Positions 5,945 to 5,965 of a DNA stretch of 5,965 nt are shown piece after piece. Each line of letters opens with the position of its first letter. Within the stretch, counting starts at the first letter, position 1. The position numbers and the translations under genes are program-made. The DNA is from Chloroflexota bacterium. Lineage in GTDB: Bacteria > Chloroflexota > Dehalococcoidia > JACQGW01. Location of the stretch: contig JACQGW010000108.1 in the NCBI GenBank assembly GCA_016199325.1, positions 1 through 5,965 of the forward strand, given 5' to 3'. The notes beneath the pieces were generated by a model that saw only the letters and a list, made by a program, of their open reading frames with translations, had not been told where the DNA came from and did not search any database.

Positions 5945-5963
5945 GGTTGGGGGTTGGGGAGGG
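5945..5963 (+). other. G-rich run with two GGTTGGG heptamers after trpB, cut by the window edge
   Basis: GGTTGGG occurs twice in tandem at 5945-5958, followed by GAGGG. Only 25 bases follow the trpB stop, so this cannot be resolved. It could be the start of a third heptamer array like the one before trpB, the ribosome-binding region of a downstream trpA, or the first codons of a gene starting at the ATG overlapping the trpB stop (5937-5939). The four G-runs could also form a quadruplex in RNA. All of these are inference from a very short stretch. Confidence 0.3.
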
Positions 5964-5965
5964 AC

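Overview
This window is a tryptophan biosynthesis operon read entirely on the + strand, in the order trpE-trpG-trpD-trpC-trpF-trpB. It covers every step from chorismate to the final TrpB condensation, apart from the TrpA half-reaction; trpA would be expected just beyond the right edge but is not visible. All six genes look intact and carry their family's catalytic motifs, with one exception in TrpC noted below. trpE is cut at its 5' end by the window, so the promoter, any leader peptide or attenuator, and the true start codon lie outside.

The DNA is very GC-rich, roughly two thirds or more by eye, with strongly C/G-ending codons. This explains the many long shadow reading frames on both strands. 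The organism is a high-GC bacterium. The gene order and split trpE/trpG are widespread, so I do not assign a phylum. The intergenic repeats resemble families I recall from genomes of Planctomycetota, Chloroflexota, Acidobacteriota and deltaproteobacterial lineages, but that is recollection, not a search result.

Layout: trpE (1-1500) overlaps trpG (1460-2041) by 41 bases. A 172-base gap follows, filled by a long imperfect hairpin of CGCAGAGA-like tandem units and an interleaved second inverted repeat. Then come trpD (2214-3233), trpC (3230-4024, ATGA overlap) and trpF (4012-4656, 13-base overlap). An 87-base gap follows, dominated by a 7-base tandem array and its reverse complement, which can fold into a stem of about 40 base pairs. 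trpB (4744-5940) comes next, then 25 G-rich bases that may begin a third heptamer array.

How the genes work together: TrpE and TrpG form anthranilate synthase, TrpD adds phosphoribose, TrpF isomerises, TrpC closes the indole ring, and TrpB condenses indole with serine. Tight overlaps imply translational coupling within E-G and within D-C-F. The only two real gaps each hold a repeat-derived hairpin, so they divide the transcript into EG / DCF / B(A) blocks. The points most worth a second look are these two hairpins (especially the interleaved geometry of the first and the placement of the trpF stop inside the second) and the loss of the usual Glu in the TrpC ESGI motif. The enzymes themselves are ordinary, and I see no novel enzymatic or defence system.
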